Source of the DNA: Hyphomicrobiaceae bacterium UBA4460
GTDB lineage: Bacteria > Pseudomonadota > Alphaproteobacteria > Rhizobiales > Methyloligellaceae
NCBI GenBank assembly: GCA_002390155.1
Contig: DGOS01000029.1
Coordinates: forward strand, 42,185 to 48,561
DNA: 6,377 nucleotides
Direction: 5' to 3'
The translations under genes and the position numbers were made by a program. Positions 1-6,050 of the stretch are shown here, one piece after another. Every line of letters starts with the position of its first letter. Positions within the stretch are counted from its first letter, which is position 1. The notes under the pieces were generated by a model that made no database searches, was not told the DNA's origin, and saw only the letters and a list, made by a program, of their open reading frames with translations.

Positions 1-935
1 CCCGTGGCCATGACGAGACCCGCCGCGACAAGCGCGTTGGCCGCTTGGAAGCCGCCCACCAATGGCAGACGCACGTCATGACGCTTGCCGCCGTGTTCGA
101 TGCCGAGCACTTGAGCGAAGCCGTCAATGTCGTCGGAGACGAGACGCAAGGTCTCCCCGGCACGCCCGACAGTCATGACATCGAGCCCGTGCGCGTTCGC
201 GACATCGGCCACACGCACACTTCCATCGCCATCCATGTCGATGACAGCGGCGGCGCCCGGCGCGAGCAGCGTCGTGAACAGGCGGAGCTTCTGCGTGAAG
301 TAGTCTTCGAACGTCGCGTGATAATCTAGATGGTCGCGCGAAATGTTGGTGAAGGCGCCCGCCGCTAACGTCACGCCATCGATGCGCCGTTGCTGCAGAC
401 CATGGCTTGACGCTTCGAGAGCGAGATGTGTGACCCCGCCTTTAGCGAGCTCCGCAAGAAGCCCCTGAAGCTCGATGGGTTCGGGCGTCGTGTGGCGCAA
501 CACTTTCGTGCCGCGCGGTGTGACGACACCGATCGTGCCAAGGCTTGCCGCTTCGAAACCGCGCGCCGCCCAGAGCTGACGCACGAACGACGCAACGGAT
601 GTCTTGCCGTTGGTGCCAGTGACCGCCACGGCGGTCTCGGGCTGCGCTCCGAAAAAACGCGCGGCGATCAGCGCGAGCCGCCGGCGCGGATCGGCGTCCG
701 CAATCACCGGCGCGCTCGTTTCCGGATGCACACCTTCGGGCACGAGAATAGCGGCCGCGCCGCGCGACACGGCGTCGGCGACAAACCGTGTCCCATCCGC
801 ATTCACACCGGGAAGCGCCGCGAAGAGATAGCCGGGCGCGACCTGCCGGCTGTCCGCGGCAAGCCCCTTGATCGGCGTTGCAGCCAGCGATGCCGGCAGC
901 TTCGCCTCCGGTCCGATCAACTCACCCAAGGTCAT
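1..935 (-). CDS. murE: UDP-N-acetylmuramoyl-tripeptide synthetase MurE, 5' part (C-terminus beyond left edge)
   Basis: MurE is a cytoplasmic ATP-dependent Mur ligase that adds the third stem-peptide residue (meso-diaminopimelate in most Gram-negatives) to UDP-MurNAc-L-Ala-D-Glu. The 311 codons present read cleanly on the minus strand. Visible are the N-terminal UDP-binding domain (about residues 22-95), the ATP-binding P-loop TGTNGKT (106-112), the TTP substrate motif (149-151), EASSHGL (174-180), NISRDHLDYH (197-206), and Lys216 in YFTQK, the position of the carbamylated lysine of the family. The C-terminal domain with the DNPR-type motif that separates Dap from Lys enzymes lies off the window, so specificity is inferred from the taxon. 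The ATG at 935 is the only start: a stop lies in frame 8-9 codons upstream, with no ATG, GTG or TTG between. The ribosome-binding site is weak. It follows ftsI by 77 bases in the same transcription unit. Confidence 0.96.
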   Translation of the reverse strand, partial: MTLGELIGPEAKLPASLAATPIKGLAADSRQVAPGYLFAALPGVNADGTRFVADAVSRGAAAILVPEGVHPETSAPVIADADPRRRLALIAARFFGAQPETAVAVTGTNGKTSVASFVRQLWAARGFEAASLGTIGVVTPRGTKVLRHTTPEPIELQGLLAELAKGGVTHLALEASSHGLQQRRIDGVTLAAGAFTNISRDHLDYHATFEDYFTQKLRLFTTLLAPGAAAVIDMDGDGSVRVADVANAHGLDVMTVGRAGETLRLVSDDIDGFAQVLGIEHGGKRHDVRLPLVGGFQAANALVAAGLVMAT

Positions 936-944
936 GGTTCGATT

Positions 945-957
945 GCCGGCAACCGGC
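945..957 (-). repeat. Small GC hairpin in front of murE
   Basis: A perfect 5-bp inverted repeat (GCCGG/CCGGC around a 3-base loop) ends about nine bases before the murE ATG, in the 77-base gap between ftsI and murE. It covers the place where a Shine-Dalgarno sequence would be expected, and none is evident. It could tune murE initiation or favour coupling with upstream translation. No U-tract follows, so it is not a terminator. Its function is inference only. Confidence 0.35.
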
Positions 958-1012
958 TGTTATCTAAGAATAATTCCAAAGGCGCGCACGCCTCAGGACA
1001 AGGGGGAGTCTT

Positions 1013-2707
1013 CTAATAGGTGGCGGAAACCTTGGCGTCAAACCGGTCTTGACCGGCTTCGAGCTTAGGCGGCACCCCGAGGATGGGCGCGATGCGGGCC
1101 ACGACCTTACCGACGGTCGGGGCCGCATTCACGCCGGCCGTATAGGCATTGTTCGTCGCGGCGACGCGCTGCGGTTCGTCCAGCGTGACGAGGACAACAT
1201 ATTGCGGATCGTCGGTCGGAAAGGTCGCCAGGAAACTGTTGAGCAACGCCGACCGTGCATAGCGGCCATTGACGACTTTTTCCGCCGTACCCGTCTTGCC
1301 GCCGACACGATAGCCTTCCGCGTCGGCGCGCTTGCCTGTGCCCTTGACCACGTTCATGCGCATCAGCTTGTTGATTGCTTCACTGGTGCCGGACTTCAGC
1401 ACGCGCGTTGCGACCTGCATCGCCTCCTCGCGCGTGCGCGGCAGAAATGTCGGCGGTACGGAAAGACCGCCGTTGACGAGCGGCACTGTTGCCGTGGCCA
1501 GTTGAAGCGGCGTCACCGACAGCCCATGACCGAACGCGATGGTCATCGTGTTCAGCTTCTTCCAATGCTTCGGAACAATCGGCGCCGCGCTCGGCCCAAG
1601 TTCCGTGGTCACGGAGTTCAGGAGACCGAGCTTCTTCAGAAACGCCTTGTGACGGTTCACGCCCATATGCAGCGCCATCTTCGCCGTGGCGATGTTGGAC
1701 GAGTAGATAAACGATTCCGTGACGCTGAGCGGGCGCTTCTTGCCGTGAAAGTCGCTGATCGAGAAGCGGCCGAACTTGATGGGACTGGTGGCATCATATG
1801 TCGTGTTCAGATTGGCGAGCCCCAGATCGAGCACGCCCGCCACGGTGAACACCTTGAACACGGAGCCCATCTCGTAGACGCCAAAGCCGATGCGATTGAT
1901 CCTGTCCTTGTCGAGCGCCTGCTCGCGGTGATTGGGATCGAAATCGGGAAGTGAAGCCAGCCCCACCACCTCTCCGGTGTGCACGTCCATGACGATGCCG
2001 GAGGCCGCCTTGGCCTCGTAGGTGGCCATGGCGTTCTTCAGTTCCTCGCGCAGCACGTGCTGCACACCGACATCCAGCGACGTCGTGACGGTCTCATCGC
2101 CCGACTCTGTGCGGGGGCTCATCATGGTGAGCTGCGGATTGTTGTCGACGAACTTCTCGATGCCGGCCAGGCCGCGATTGTCGACGTCGACCAGTCCCAC
2201 AACGTGATTGGCCGTGGCGCCGACGGGATAGACGCGCCGGTACTCCTCAATGAAACCGAGACCCGGCAGGCCAAGCTCGTGAACGTCGGACTGTTGCCTT
2301 GGGGTCAGCTCGCGCTTGATGCGAACGAAGCGACTACGGCCCGCTAGGCGCTTGCGCAGCTTCGGCTTGTTGACGTCCGGAAAGACGCTTGAAATCTTCT
2401 CGACGAGTTCGTCGCGATCGATAACGCGTCTCGGATCGGCATAAAGAGTCGCGCCACGAATGTCGGTCGCGAGCAATTGCCCGTTGCGGTCCAGAATGTC
2501 GGGACGGTGTACGGTGGTCGAGATGTCGAGAGCCCCGCCGCGGCCTTTCTCCGTTCCGGCAAAGCCGAGCGAGACCAGCCGTCCGCCGATCAGCACGAAA
2601 GCGACCGCGAAGCCAAGGCACGCCAGCCGGAAACGATACCGGCAGCGTGTGTGGTAGGCGCGCGCGGAGCGCGCTTCGGCGGGATCGGATTTGTCGGTCT
2701 CGCGCAA
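1013..2707 (-). CDS. ftsI: Peptidoglycan D,D-transpeptidase FtsI (PBP3), TTG start
   Basis: FtsI is the septal class B penicillin-binding protein; it cross-links peptidoglycan in the periplasm as part of the divisome with FtsW, FtsL, FtsB and FtsQ. The 564-residue reading has a basic cytoplasmic tail (1-25), one membrane anchor (about 26-49), a PBP dimerisation region opening with RPDILDRNGQLLATD (from 68), and a transpeptidase domain (about 230-545). The catalytic motifs are all present: SVFK with nucleophile Ser282 and Lys285, SSN at 336-338, and KTG at 471-473. The frame stays open to an ATG at 2911, but that extension would overlap ftsL by 184 bases and gives an arginine-rich, non-FtsI-like sequence with no other start codon in it. 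I therefore place the start at the TTG at 2707, 20 bases after the ftsL stop. Only a weak ribosome-binding site (ACGGA) precedes it. The stop is TAG. Confidence 0.95.
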   Translation of the reverse strand: MRETDKSDPAEARSARAYHTRCRYRFRLACLGFAVAFVLIGGRLVSLGFAGTEKGRGGALDISTTVHRPDILDRNGQLLATDIRGATLYADPRRVIDRDELVEKISSVFPDVNKPKLRKRLAGRSRFVRIKRELTPRQQSDVHELGLPGLGFIEEYRRVYPVGATANHVVGLVDVDNRGLAGIEKFVDNNPQLTMMSPRTESGDETVTTSLDVGVQHVLREELKNAMATYEAKAASGIVMDVHTGEVVGLASLPDFDPNHREQALDKDRINRIGFGVYEMGSVFKVFTVAGVLDLGLANLNTTYDATSPIKFGRFSISDFHGKKRPLSVTESFIYSSNIATAKMALHMGVNRHKAFLKKLGLLNSVTTELGPSAAPIVPKHWKKLNTMTIAFGHGLSVTPLQLATATVPLVNGGLSVPPTFLPRTREEAMQVATRVLKSGTSEAINKLMRMNVVKGTGKRADAEGYRVGGKTGTAEKVVNGRYARSALLNSFLATFPTDDPQYVVLVTLDEPQRVAATNNAYTAGVNAAPTVGKVVARIAPILGVPPKLEAGQDRFDAKVSATY

Positions 2708-2727
2708 AGTTCTGCTGGTCCGTAAAG

Positions 2728-3072
2728 TTAGTTGACGGGTTGGGCCTTGAGCGCGGCGGCCTTGGTGGGTTCCGCCGGCGTACCGATACTCTGAAGATCG
2801 CGCTCGGTGACTTCGTCCATAACCACGAGTTGCCGCGGCTGGGTGGGTGCAAGCTCGAGATATTTCTTGGCGAGCCGTTCGATGCGCTCGGGCCTGTTGA
2901 GCAGGCTCCATTCGGCGCGTGCCACCGCGAGCGCGTCCCTCTCGTCCTCGATTTCCGTGTGCAGGGCGGCAATGCGCTCATCGAGCGCGCGGGCCTCGTA
3001 CTTCACCTGATAGATTCCATAGGCCAGCGCGGCGAGGCCGAGGACGAGGCAGACATTCACCAAACGCAACAT
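2728..3072 (-). CDS. ftsL: Cell division protein FtsL
   Basis: FtsL is a small bitopic inner-membrane protein that pairs with FtsB and FtsQ and helps activate FtsW-FtsI septal synthesis. The 114-residue product has a very short N-terminus, a transmembrane helix at about 3-22, then a periplasmic coiled coil at about 27-60 with hydrophobic heptad positions at 30, 34, 37, 41, 48, 55 and 58. The AEWSLLNRPERIERLA block (53-68) is of the kind found in alphaproteobacterial FtsL, and a low-complexity Pro/Ala/Lys tail follows. Its size and position between rsmH and ftsI support the call. The start is either this ATG or the in-frame TTG nine bases upstream (3081, giving 117 residues). I prefer ATG because the strong GGGGGAG at 3101-3107 is then 11 bases away once the intervening hairpin (3084-3100) is folded. 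Confidence 0.9.
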   Translation of the reverse strand: MLRLVNVCLVLGLAALAYGIYQVKYEARALDERIAALHTEIEDERDALAVARAEWSLLNRPERIERLAKKYLELAPTQPRQLVVMDEVTERDLQSIGTPAEPTKAAALKAQPVN

Positions 3073-3083
3073 GGTACTCAAAA

Positions 3084-3100
3084 CGCGTGAGGCTCACGCG
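3084..3100 (-). repeat. Perfect hairpin in the rsmH-ftsL junction
   Basis: The 17 bases form a perfect inverted repeat, CGCGTGAG and its complement around one central base; as RNA this is a stem of about 7 bp with a 3-base loop. It sits directly after the GGGGGAG ribosome-binding site (3101-3107), which itself follows the rsmH TAG stop, and before the ftsL start. Four U residues follow the stem, giving it a weak terminator-like look. It may act as a spacer that brings the ribosome-binding site to the start codon, or as an attenuator. Which of these applies cannot be told from sequence. Confidence 0.6.
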
Positions 3101-3106
3101 CTCCCC

Positions 3107-4132
3107 CTAACTCGGCACTTGCGGCACCCCAATTTTCGCCAGATCCAACGGGTGGGCTGGCGCCGCCGTACGCTCCCCGGCTCTCAGCCGGGCCGAACGG
3201 GCCCGCGGATTCCCCTGAATCTCATCGTTACCGGGTTCTAAAGGACGACGGTTAAGAAGCTGGAAGCTTGGCGCAAATTCTTGCGTTTCGGCCTCGGGCA
3301 GGTGCCGGGAGCCCTTGGGGCCTGCGACGCTGCGGCTGGCGAAGAACCGCTTGGCGATGCGGTCTTCCAGCGAATGAAAGGTCACCACGACCAGCCGGCC
3401 ACCTGTTTTCAGCAGGTTTTCGGCGGCGGACAGGCCCTTGGCCAGCTCATCCAGCTCGGCGTTGAGATAGAGCCGCAAAGCCTGAAACGTGCGCGTGGCG
3501 GGATGCTTGGGCTCGTCCCCCTTACGGCCCAGAACGCCCACGACGAGGTCCGCAAGCTCGCCTGTACGCGTGATCGGGGCCTCCGTGCGGGCCGCGACGA
3601 TGGCCTTGGCGATGGCGCGCGAGCGCCGCTCCTCGCCATAAATGTAAATGATATCAGAGAGTTCTCGTTCAGACAGGCTATTCACGAGATCCGCCGCCGT
3701 GGGGCCGTCGGGTCCCATGCGCATGTCGAGGGGGCCGTCCTTGGCAAAGGAAAAGCCGCGCTCGGCCTGATCGAGCTGCATCGAGGACACGCCGAGATCG
3801 AGGGCCACCCCGTCGACGCTCTCGAACCCCTCGCTGGCGGCAAGCGCTTCCATCTCAGCGTAGCGGCCCAGCATGGCGATGAGCCGGCCGGGATAGGCCT
3901 CGGCAAGCTGGCCGCCAAGGCGGAAGGCCTCCGCATCGCGATCTATGGCGATGACCTTGCAGTCGGCGGCGTCGAGAATGGCTTTTGTATAGCCTCCGGC
4001 GCCGAAGGTGCCGTCGACGACGATATCGCCGTCCTTAGGCTGAAGCGCGGCCAGAACCTCTTCGAGCATCACGGGAATGTGGCGGGCCGGTCCGCCAACG
4101 GCAGCCATATTGCTGCCGCGACCCGCCATCAT
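3107..4132 (-). CDS. rsmH: 16S rRNA m4C1402 N4-methyltransferase RsmH (MraW)
   Basis: RsmH is a cytoplasmic SAM-dependent enzyme that methylates N4 of C1402 in the ribosomal P site of 16S rRNA. The 341-residue protein (E. coli has 313) shows the family signatures in order: HIPVMLEEVL (18-27), the SAM-binding DGTFGAGGYT (40-49), the acidic end of the second strand at IAIDRD (61-66), DLGVSSMQLDQAERGFSF (112-129), PLDMRMGPDGPTA (134-146), HPATRTFQALRLYLNAEL (210-227), TFHSLEDR (251-258) and the C-terminal NPRARSARLRAGER (308-321). The start is the ATG of an ATGA overlap with the mraZ stop, preceded seven bases away by GGGAG (4140-4144) inside mraZ. Later in-frame ATGs at 4129 and 4108 are possible but less well placed. 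The overlap implies translational coupling to mraZ. The stop is TAG. Confidence 0.97.
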   Translation of the reverse strand: MMAGRGSNMAAVGGPARHIPVMLEEVLAALQPKDGDIVVDGTFGAGGYTKAILDAADCKVIAIDRDAEAFRLGGQLAEAYPGRLIAMLGRYAEMEALAASEGFESVDGVALDLGVSSMQLDQAERGFSFAKDGPLDMRMGPDGPTAADLVNSLSERELSDIIYIYGEERRSRAIAKAIVAARTEAPITRTGELADLVVGVLGRKGDEPKHPATRTFQALRLYLNAELDELAKGLSAAENLLKTGGRLVVVTFHSLEDRIAKRFFASRSVAGPKGSRHLPEAETQEFAPSFQLLNRRPLEPGNDEIQGNPRARSARLRAGERTAAPAHPLDLAKIGVPQVPS

Positions 4133-4611
4133 TCCCGTTCTCCCTCTGGCTCGCCGCTTCCGCGGCGCCCCGCGCCGAGTAACCTGCGAAGGTCGCGTAC
4201 CTTGTTGCGCGCCTCCGCGAGATGATTTTCGAAGCTCTTGGGCTCCCAGAGCTGAAACTTTTCTCCCAGCCCGACAAAAGTGACGTGGCTCGTAATCCCC
4301 GCGTGTTCGCGCAAGCGTTCCGGGAGAATCGTACGGCCGTCTTGATCGATGGAGAGCACTTCGCTGGTGCCGAAGAGCGCAGTCGCGAGCTGATCGCGCT
4401 CATCGGAGTAAGGCGCGAGATCTTCGACCAGATGATTGATTTTATCGACGAGGCGCTGCCCGCCGGCGTCGAGCGCGGGGGCGTCAAGAGACGGATAGCA
4501 GTAGATGCCGTCGAGCCCGTCCTTGGCGAGGACGTTTCGGAAGGACGCAGGGACCGAAACGCGGCCCTTGGTGTCGATCCTATTTGTGAATGTCGAGACA
4601 AACTGGTCCAT
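4129..4611 (-). CDS. mraZ: Transcriptional regulator MraZ
   Basis: MraZ is a ring-forming DNA-binding protein of the SpoVT-AbrB fold. It is encoded first in dcw clusters and in E. coli represses its own operon. The 160-residue protein (E. coli 152) has two swapped-hairpin domains: the first with IDTKGRVSVPASF (12-24), the second with IDQDGRTILPERLRE (88-102), each holding the DxxGR signature (D13-R17 and D89-R93). The C-terminus is charged and Gly/Glu-rich. The frame is open upstream to 4737, but the first 42 codons are Arg/Pro-rich and do not resemble MraZ. The ATG at 4611 begins the typical MDQFVSTF-like N-terminus and is preceded by a purine-rich AGAGGGGGGAG. It overlaps rsmH by four bases. 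The TGGG array at 4777-4830 is its likely operator. Confidence 0.96.
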   Translation of the reverse strand: MDQFVSTFTNRIDTKGRVSVPASFRNVLAKDGLDGIYCYPSLDAPALDAGGQRLVDKINHLVEDLAPYSDERDQLATALFGTSEVLSIDQDGRTILPERLREHAGITSHVTFVGLGEKFQLWEPKSFENHLAEARNKVRDLRRLLGAGRRGSGEPEGERE

Positions 4612-4776
4612 CTCCCCCCTCTTGCGCTTCGAAGTCGACGGAACTGAACAAGGACAAACGGCACTTCGGCGCTTGGCACCCGGACTTTGAGAAAAATGGG
4701 GTGGAGGAAACGGCGCGAAATCCCCCCGTGGCCTCATGGGAAGCGCTGCCAGCTTCCCCCACCCCTACTCACCGAA

Positions 4777-4830
4777 CGGGCATTAATGGGATAGCATGGG
4801 ATAACATGGGCGTCAATGGAATCGACCGGG
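4777..4830 (+). promoter_or_regulatory. Phased TGGG array, probable MraZ operator
   Basis: Reading the plus strand, the tetramers CGGG, TGGG, TGGG, TGGG, TGGA and CGGG begin at 4777, 4787, 4797, 4807, 4817 and 4827, exactly 10 bp apart. The spacers of the middle units are similar (ATAGCA and ATAACA). MraZ of E. coli is known to bind TGGGN repeats separated by 5 bases, which is this spacing, and each MraZ subunit in the ring can contact one repeat. The array lies 166-219 bases before the mraZ start and overlaps the candidate mraZ promoter, as expected for autoregulation. The four central units are convincing; the flanking CGGG units may be chance. Confidence 0.75.
4788..4816 (-). promoter_or_regulatory. 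Candidate mraZ (dcw) promoter
   Basis: On the minus strand TTGACG (4816-4811) is a near-consensus -35 hexamer, followed after 17 bases by TATCCC (4793-4788), a weak -10. The TGGG repeats fall on the spacer and -10, so MraZ bound there would compete with RNA polymerase. The -10 is poor and the true start may lie elsewhere in the leader. Confidence 0.4.
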
Positions 4831-4887
4831 TTGCACCCTCAATTCTGTGGGAAAGCGCGTCTCGCTCGACGACCCAATGTCCGCAAG

Positions 4888-4906
4888 GCTCAATTGCCGC
4901 TTGAGC
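4888..4906. repeat. Perfect 6-bp inverted repeat
   Basis: GCTCAA and TTGAGC flank a 7-base centre. It could be a dyad for a regulator or a small hairpin, and it overlaps the candidate hydrolase -35. No known operator is recognised. Confidence 0.3.
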
Positions 4907-4922
4907 GCGAAGCACGTAGAAA
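4894..4922 (+). promoter_or_regulatory. Candidate promoter for the hydrolase gene
   Basis: TTGCCG (4894-4899) and TAGAAA (4917-4922) are separated by 17 bases, each matching four of six sigma-70 consensus positions. The start would fall near 4929, leaving a leader of about 125 bases. This is a weak call in GC-rich DNA. Confidence 0.3.
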
Positions 4923-5053
4923 GGCGCGGAACGTTAATGCGTCGGACCTCGTGATCCGGAACGCTAGAGACGGCCTTAGGATTTGCGCATTCGAGGCGTC
5001 TGCTGTGCCTGGGACAGGTGGCCAAGGGCCTTTTGCGGCGGGACTGGCGAAAT

Positions 5054-5983
5054 ATGGCAAACAGAAGTTTAAGACGCGCATTTGGCCCAGTCGCCATGCT
5101 GCTCGCTGTCCTCGTCGTTTGCCCCACGGCCCACGGCACGGAAGAAACGCCCGGGTTCGCGCGGCTCGGACCGCCCGACGCACCGGTGAAGCTGTTCGTT
5201 GAGGAAAAGGGCGAAGGCTCGCCCCTGCTCCTGATCCACGGCTTCGGCGCAAGCACGTTCACCTGGCGGGAGATCGCGCCCGCGCTCGCACGCCAGCACC
5301 GGGTGATCGCCGTCGACCTCAAGGGCTTCGGCCAGTCCGACAAGCCCTTCGACGAGCGCTATTCCGTCTTCGACCAGGCCGAGCTGCTCAAGCAACTCAT
5401 CATCGACAAGGATCTGCGCGACCTCACGCTGATCGGTCACTCTTTCGGTGGAGGCGTGGCGCTCGTGCTCGCTCTCGACGAGGACCCGCAGCTCAAGGGC
5501 CGCATCAAGAAGCTCGTGCTGCTCGACACAATTGCCTATCCCCAGGACATTCCGGTGGCCTTCAAAATGCTCGACATGCCGGTCGTCTCCCATGTCGGGG
5601 TGCGCATGCTGCCCCCAGCCGTTCAGGCGCGCCTGGCGCTGCGCATCGCCTATCTGGACAACAGCAAGATCGACGACGACGAGGTCGAGATGTACGCCGC
5701 GCCGCTCAGGACCGCCGCCGGCAAGCACGCGATCATTCACAGCGCACGGCAGATCATGCCGGAAGACCTGGAAGAGATATCGAAGCGCTACGCGTCGATC
5801 GAACTGCCGACCCTCATCGCCTGGTGCGACTACGACCGCGTCGTCCCGTTGGACGTGGGGCTGAAGCTGCGGCGGACACTGCCGAACGCGACGCTCGAGA
5901 TCATCGACAGCTGCGGGCACATGCCCCACGAAGAGCAGCCCGAAGCGACGCTTGAGCTGATCGAAGACTTTCTCGACGGCTGA
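5054..5983 (+). CDS. Alpha/beta-hydrolase with N-terminal export signal, substrate unknown
   Basis: The 309-residue protein is a complete alpha/beta-hydrolase. HGFG (62-65) supplies the oxyanion-hole region, GHSFGG (128-133) carries nucleophile Ser130, the DYDRVVP block gives Asp261 as the likely acid, and CGHMPHEE gives His289. A lid region lies at about 163-235. The N-terminus looks like a signal peptide: basic RSLRRAF, hydrophobic 11-23, then TAHG as a possible cleavage region, so a periplasmic or exported enzyme is inferred. RRAFG resembles a twin-arginine motif but lacks the usual Ser/Thr before it. Cys23 is not in a good lipobox. An in-frame GTG at 5018 would add 12 residues; I prefer the ATG because it leaves a normal-length signal peptide, though neither start has a strong ribosome-binding site. 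Esterase, haloalkane dehalogenase-like or C-C hydrolase activity cannot be separated. It is divergent from mraZ and 146 bases upstream of katG in the same direction. Confidence 0.88.
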   Translation: MANRSLRRAFGPVAMLLAVLVVCPTAHGTEETPGFARLGPPDAPVKLFVEEKGEGSPLLLIHGFGASTFTWREIAPALARQHRVIAVDLKGFGQSDKPFDERYSVFDQAELLKQLIIDKDLRDLTLIGHSFGGGVALVLALDEDPQLKGRIKKLVLLDTIAYPQDIPVAFKMLDMPVVSHVGVRMLPPAVQARLALRIAYLDNSKIDDDEVEMYAAPLRTAAGKHAIIHSARQIMPEDLEEISKRYASIELPTLIAWCDYDRVVPLDVGLKLRRTLPNATLEIIDSCGHMPHEEQPEATLELIEDFLDG

Positions 5984-6013
5984 CGCCCGGCACCACTCTC
6001 TCCGACATCTGAG

Positions 6014-6050
6014 ATAAGTTTTGCTTATCGCACCAATAGGGAAATACGAT
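6014..6050 (+). promoter_or_regulatory. OxyR-type binding site upstream of katG
   Basis: Four tetramers, ATAA (6014-6017), TTAT (6025-6028), ATAG (6036-6039) and CGAT (6047-6050), are each separated by exactly 7 bases. This is the ATAG-N7-CTAT-N7-ATAG-N7-CTAT layout of an OxyR tetramer site. The first half is a perfect dyad, GATAAG and CTTATC around five bases, with the LysR-family T-N11-A form. It sits 79 bases before the katG start. Peroxide-responsive activation of katG by OxyR is well known in proteobacteria; its use here is inferred. Confidence 0.75.

Larger units (their letters stand above)
4612..5053. other. Divergent intergenic region, mraZ and hydrolase leaders
   Basis: These 442 bases separate the outward-facing mraZ and hydrolase genes. 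They hold the 10-bp-phased TGGG array and candidate mraZ promoter, two further TGGG tetramers nearer mraZ (4697 and 4737), a perfect inverted repeat at 4888-4906 and a candidate promoter for the hydrolase. The mraZ leader would be about 170 bases long. Open frames crossing the region have no recognisable protein features, and I call no gene here. Confidence 0.7.

Noticed and set aside
1049..1954. Long plus-strand open frame opposite ftsI
   Set aside because: It is the complement of the FtsI transpeptidase domain, with His/Arg-rich nonsense composition.
2708..2911. N-terminal extension of ftsI to the upstream ATG, overlapping ftsL by 184 bases
   Set aside because: The extension is Arg/Ala/Thr-rich shadow of the ftsL coding sequence, and FtsI features (basic tail, membrane anchor) begin just after the TTG at 2707.
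3281..4225. Long plus-strand open frame opposite rsmH
   Set aside because: It is antisense to a clear RsmH and has no family motifs; long antisense frames are common in GC-rich codon use.
4612..4737. Upstream extension of mraZ by 42 codons
   Set aside because: The conserved MraZ N-terminus begins at 4611 with a purine-rich ribosome-binding site; the extension is low-complexity leader.
4612..5017. Possible RNase P RNA upstream of mraZ (a short AAGTCCGGG-like string occurs on the minus strand near 4688)
   Set aside because: Only a short match to the conserved 5' core is present, with none of the other universally conserved RNase P RNA segments in proper order.
5054..5122. Lipoprotein signal ending at Cys23 of the hydrolase
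   Set aside because: The residues before the cysteine (LVV) do not fit a lipobox, which needs a small residue at -1.
4816..5202. Plus-strand open frame in the intergenic region running into the hydrolase
   Set aside because: It overlaps the start of the hydrolase in another frame, is Arg/Ala-rich and resembles no family.
5984..6030. GATAAG/CTTATC dyad after the hydrolase stop as a rho-independent terminator
   Set aside because: The stem is AT-rich and has no following U-tract; it fits the OxyR site spacing much better.
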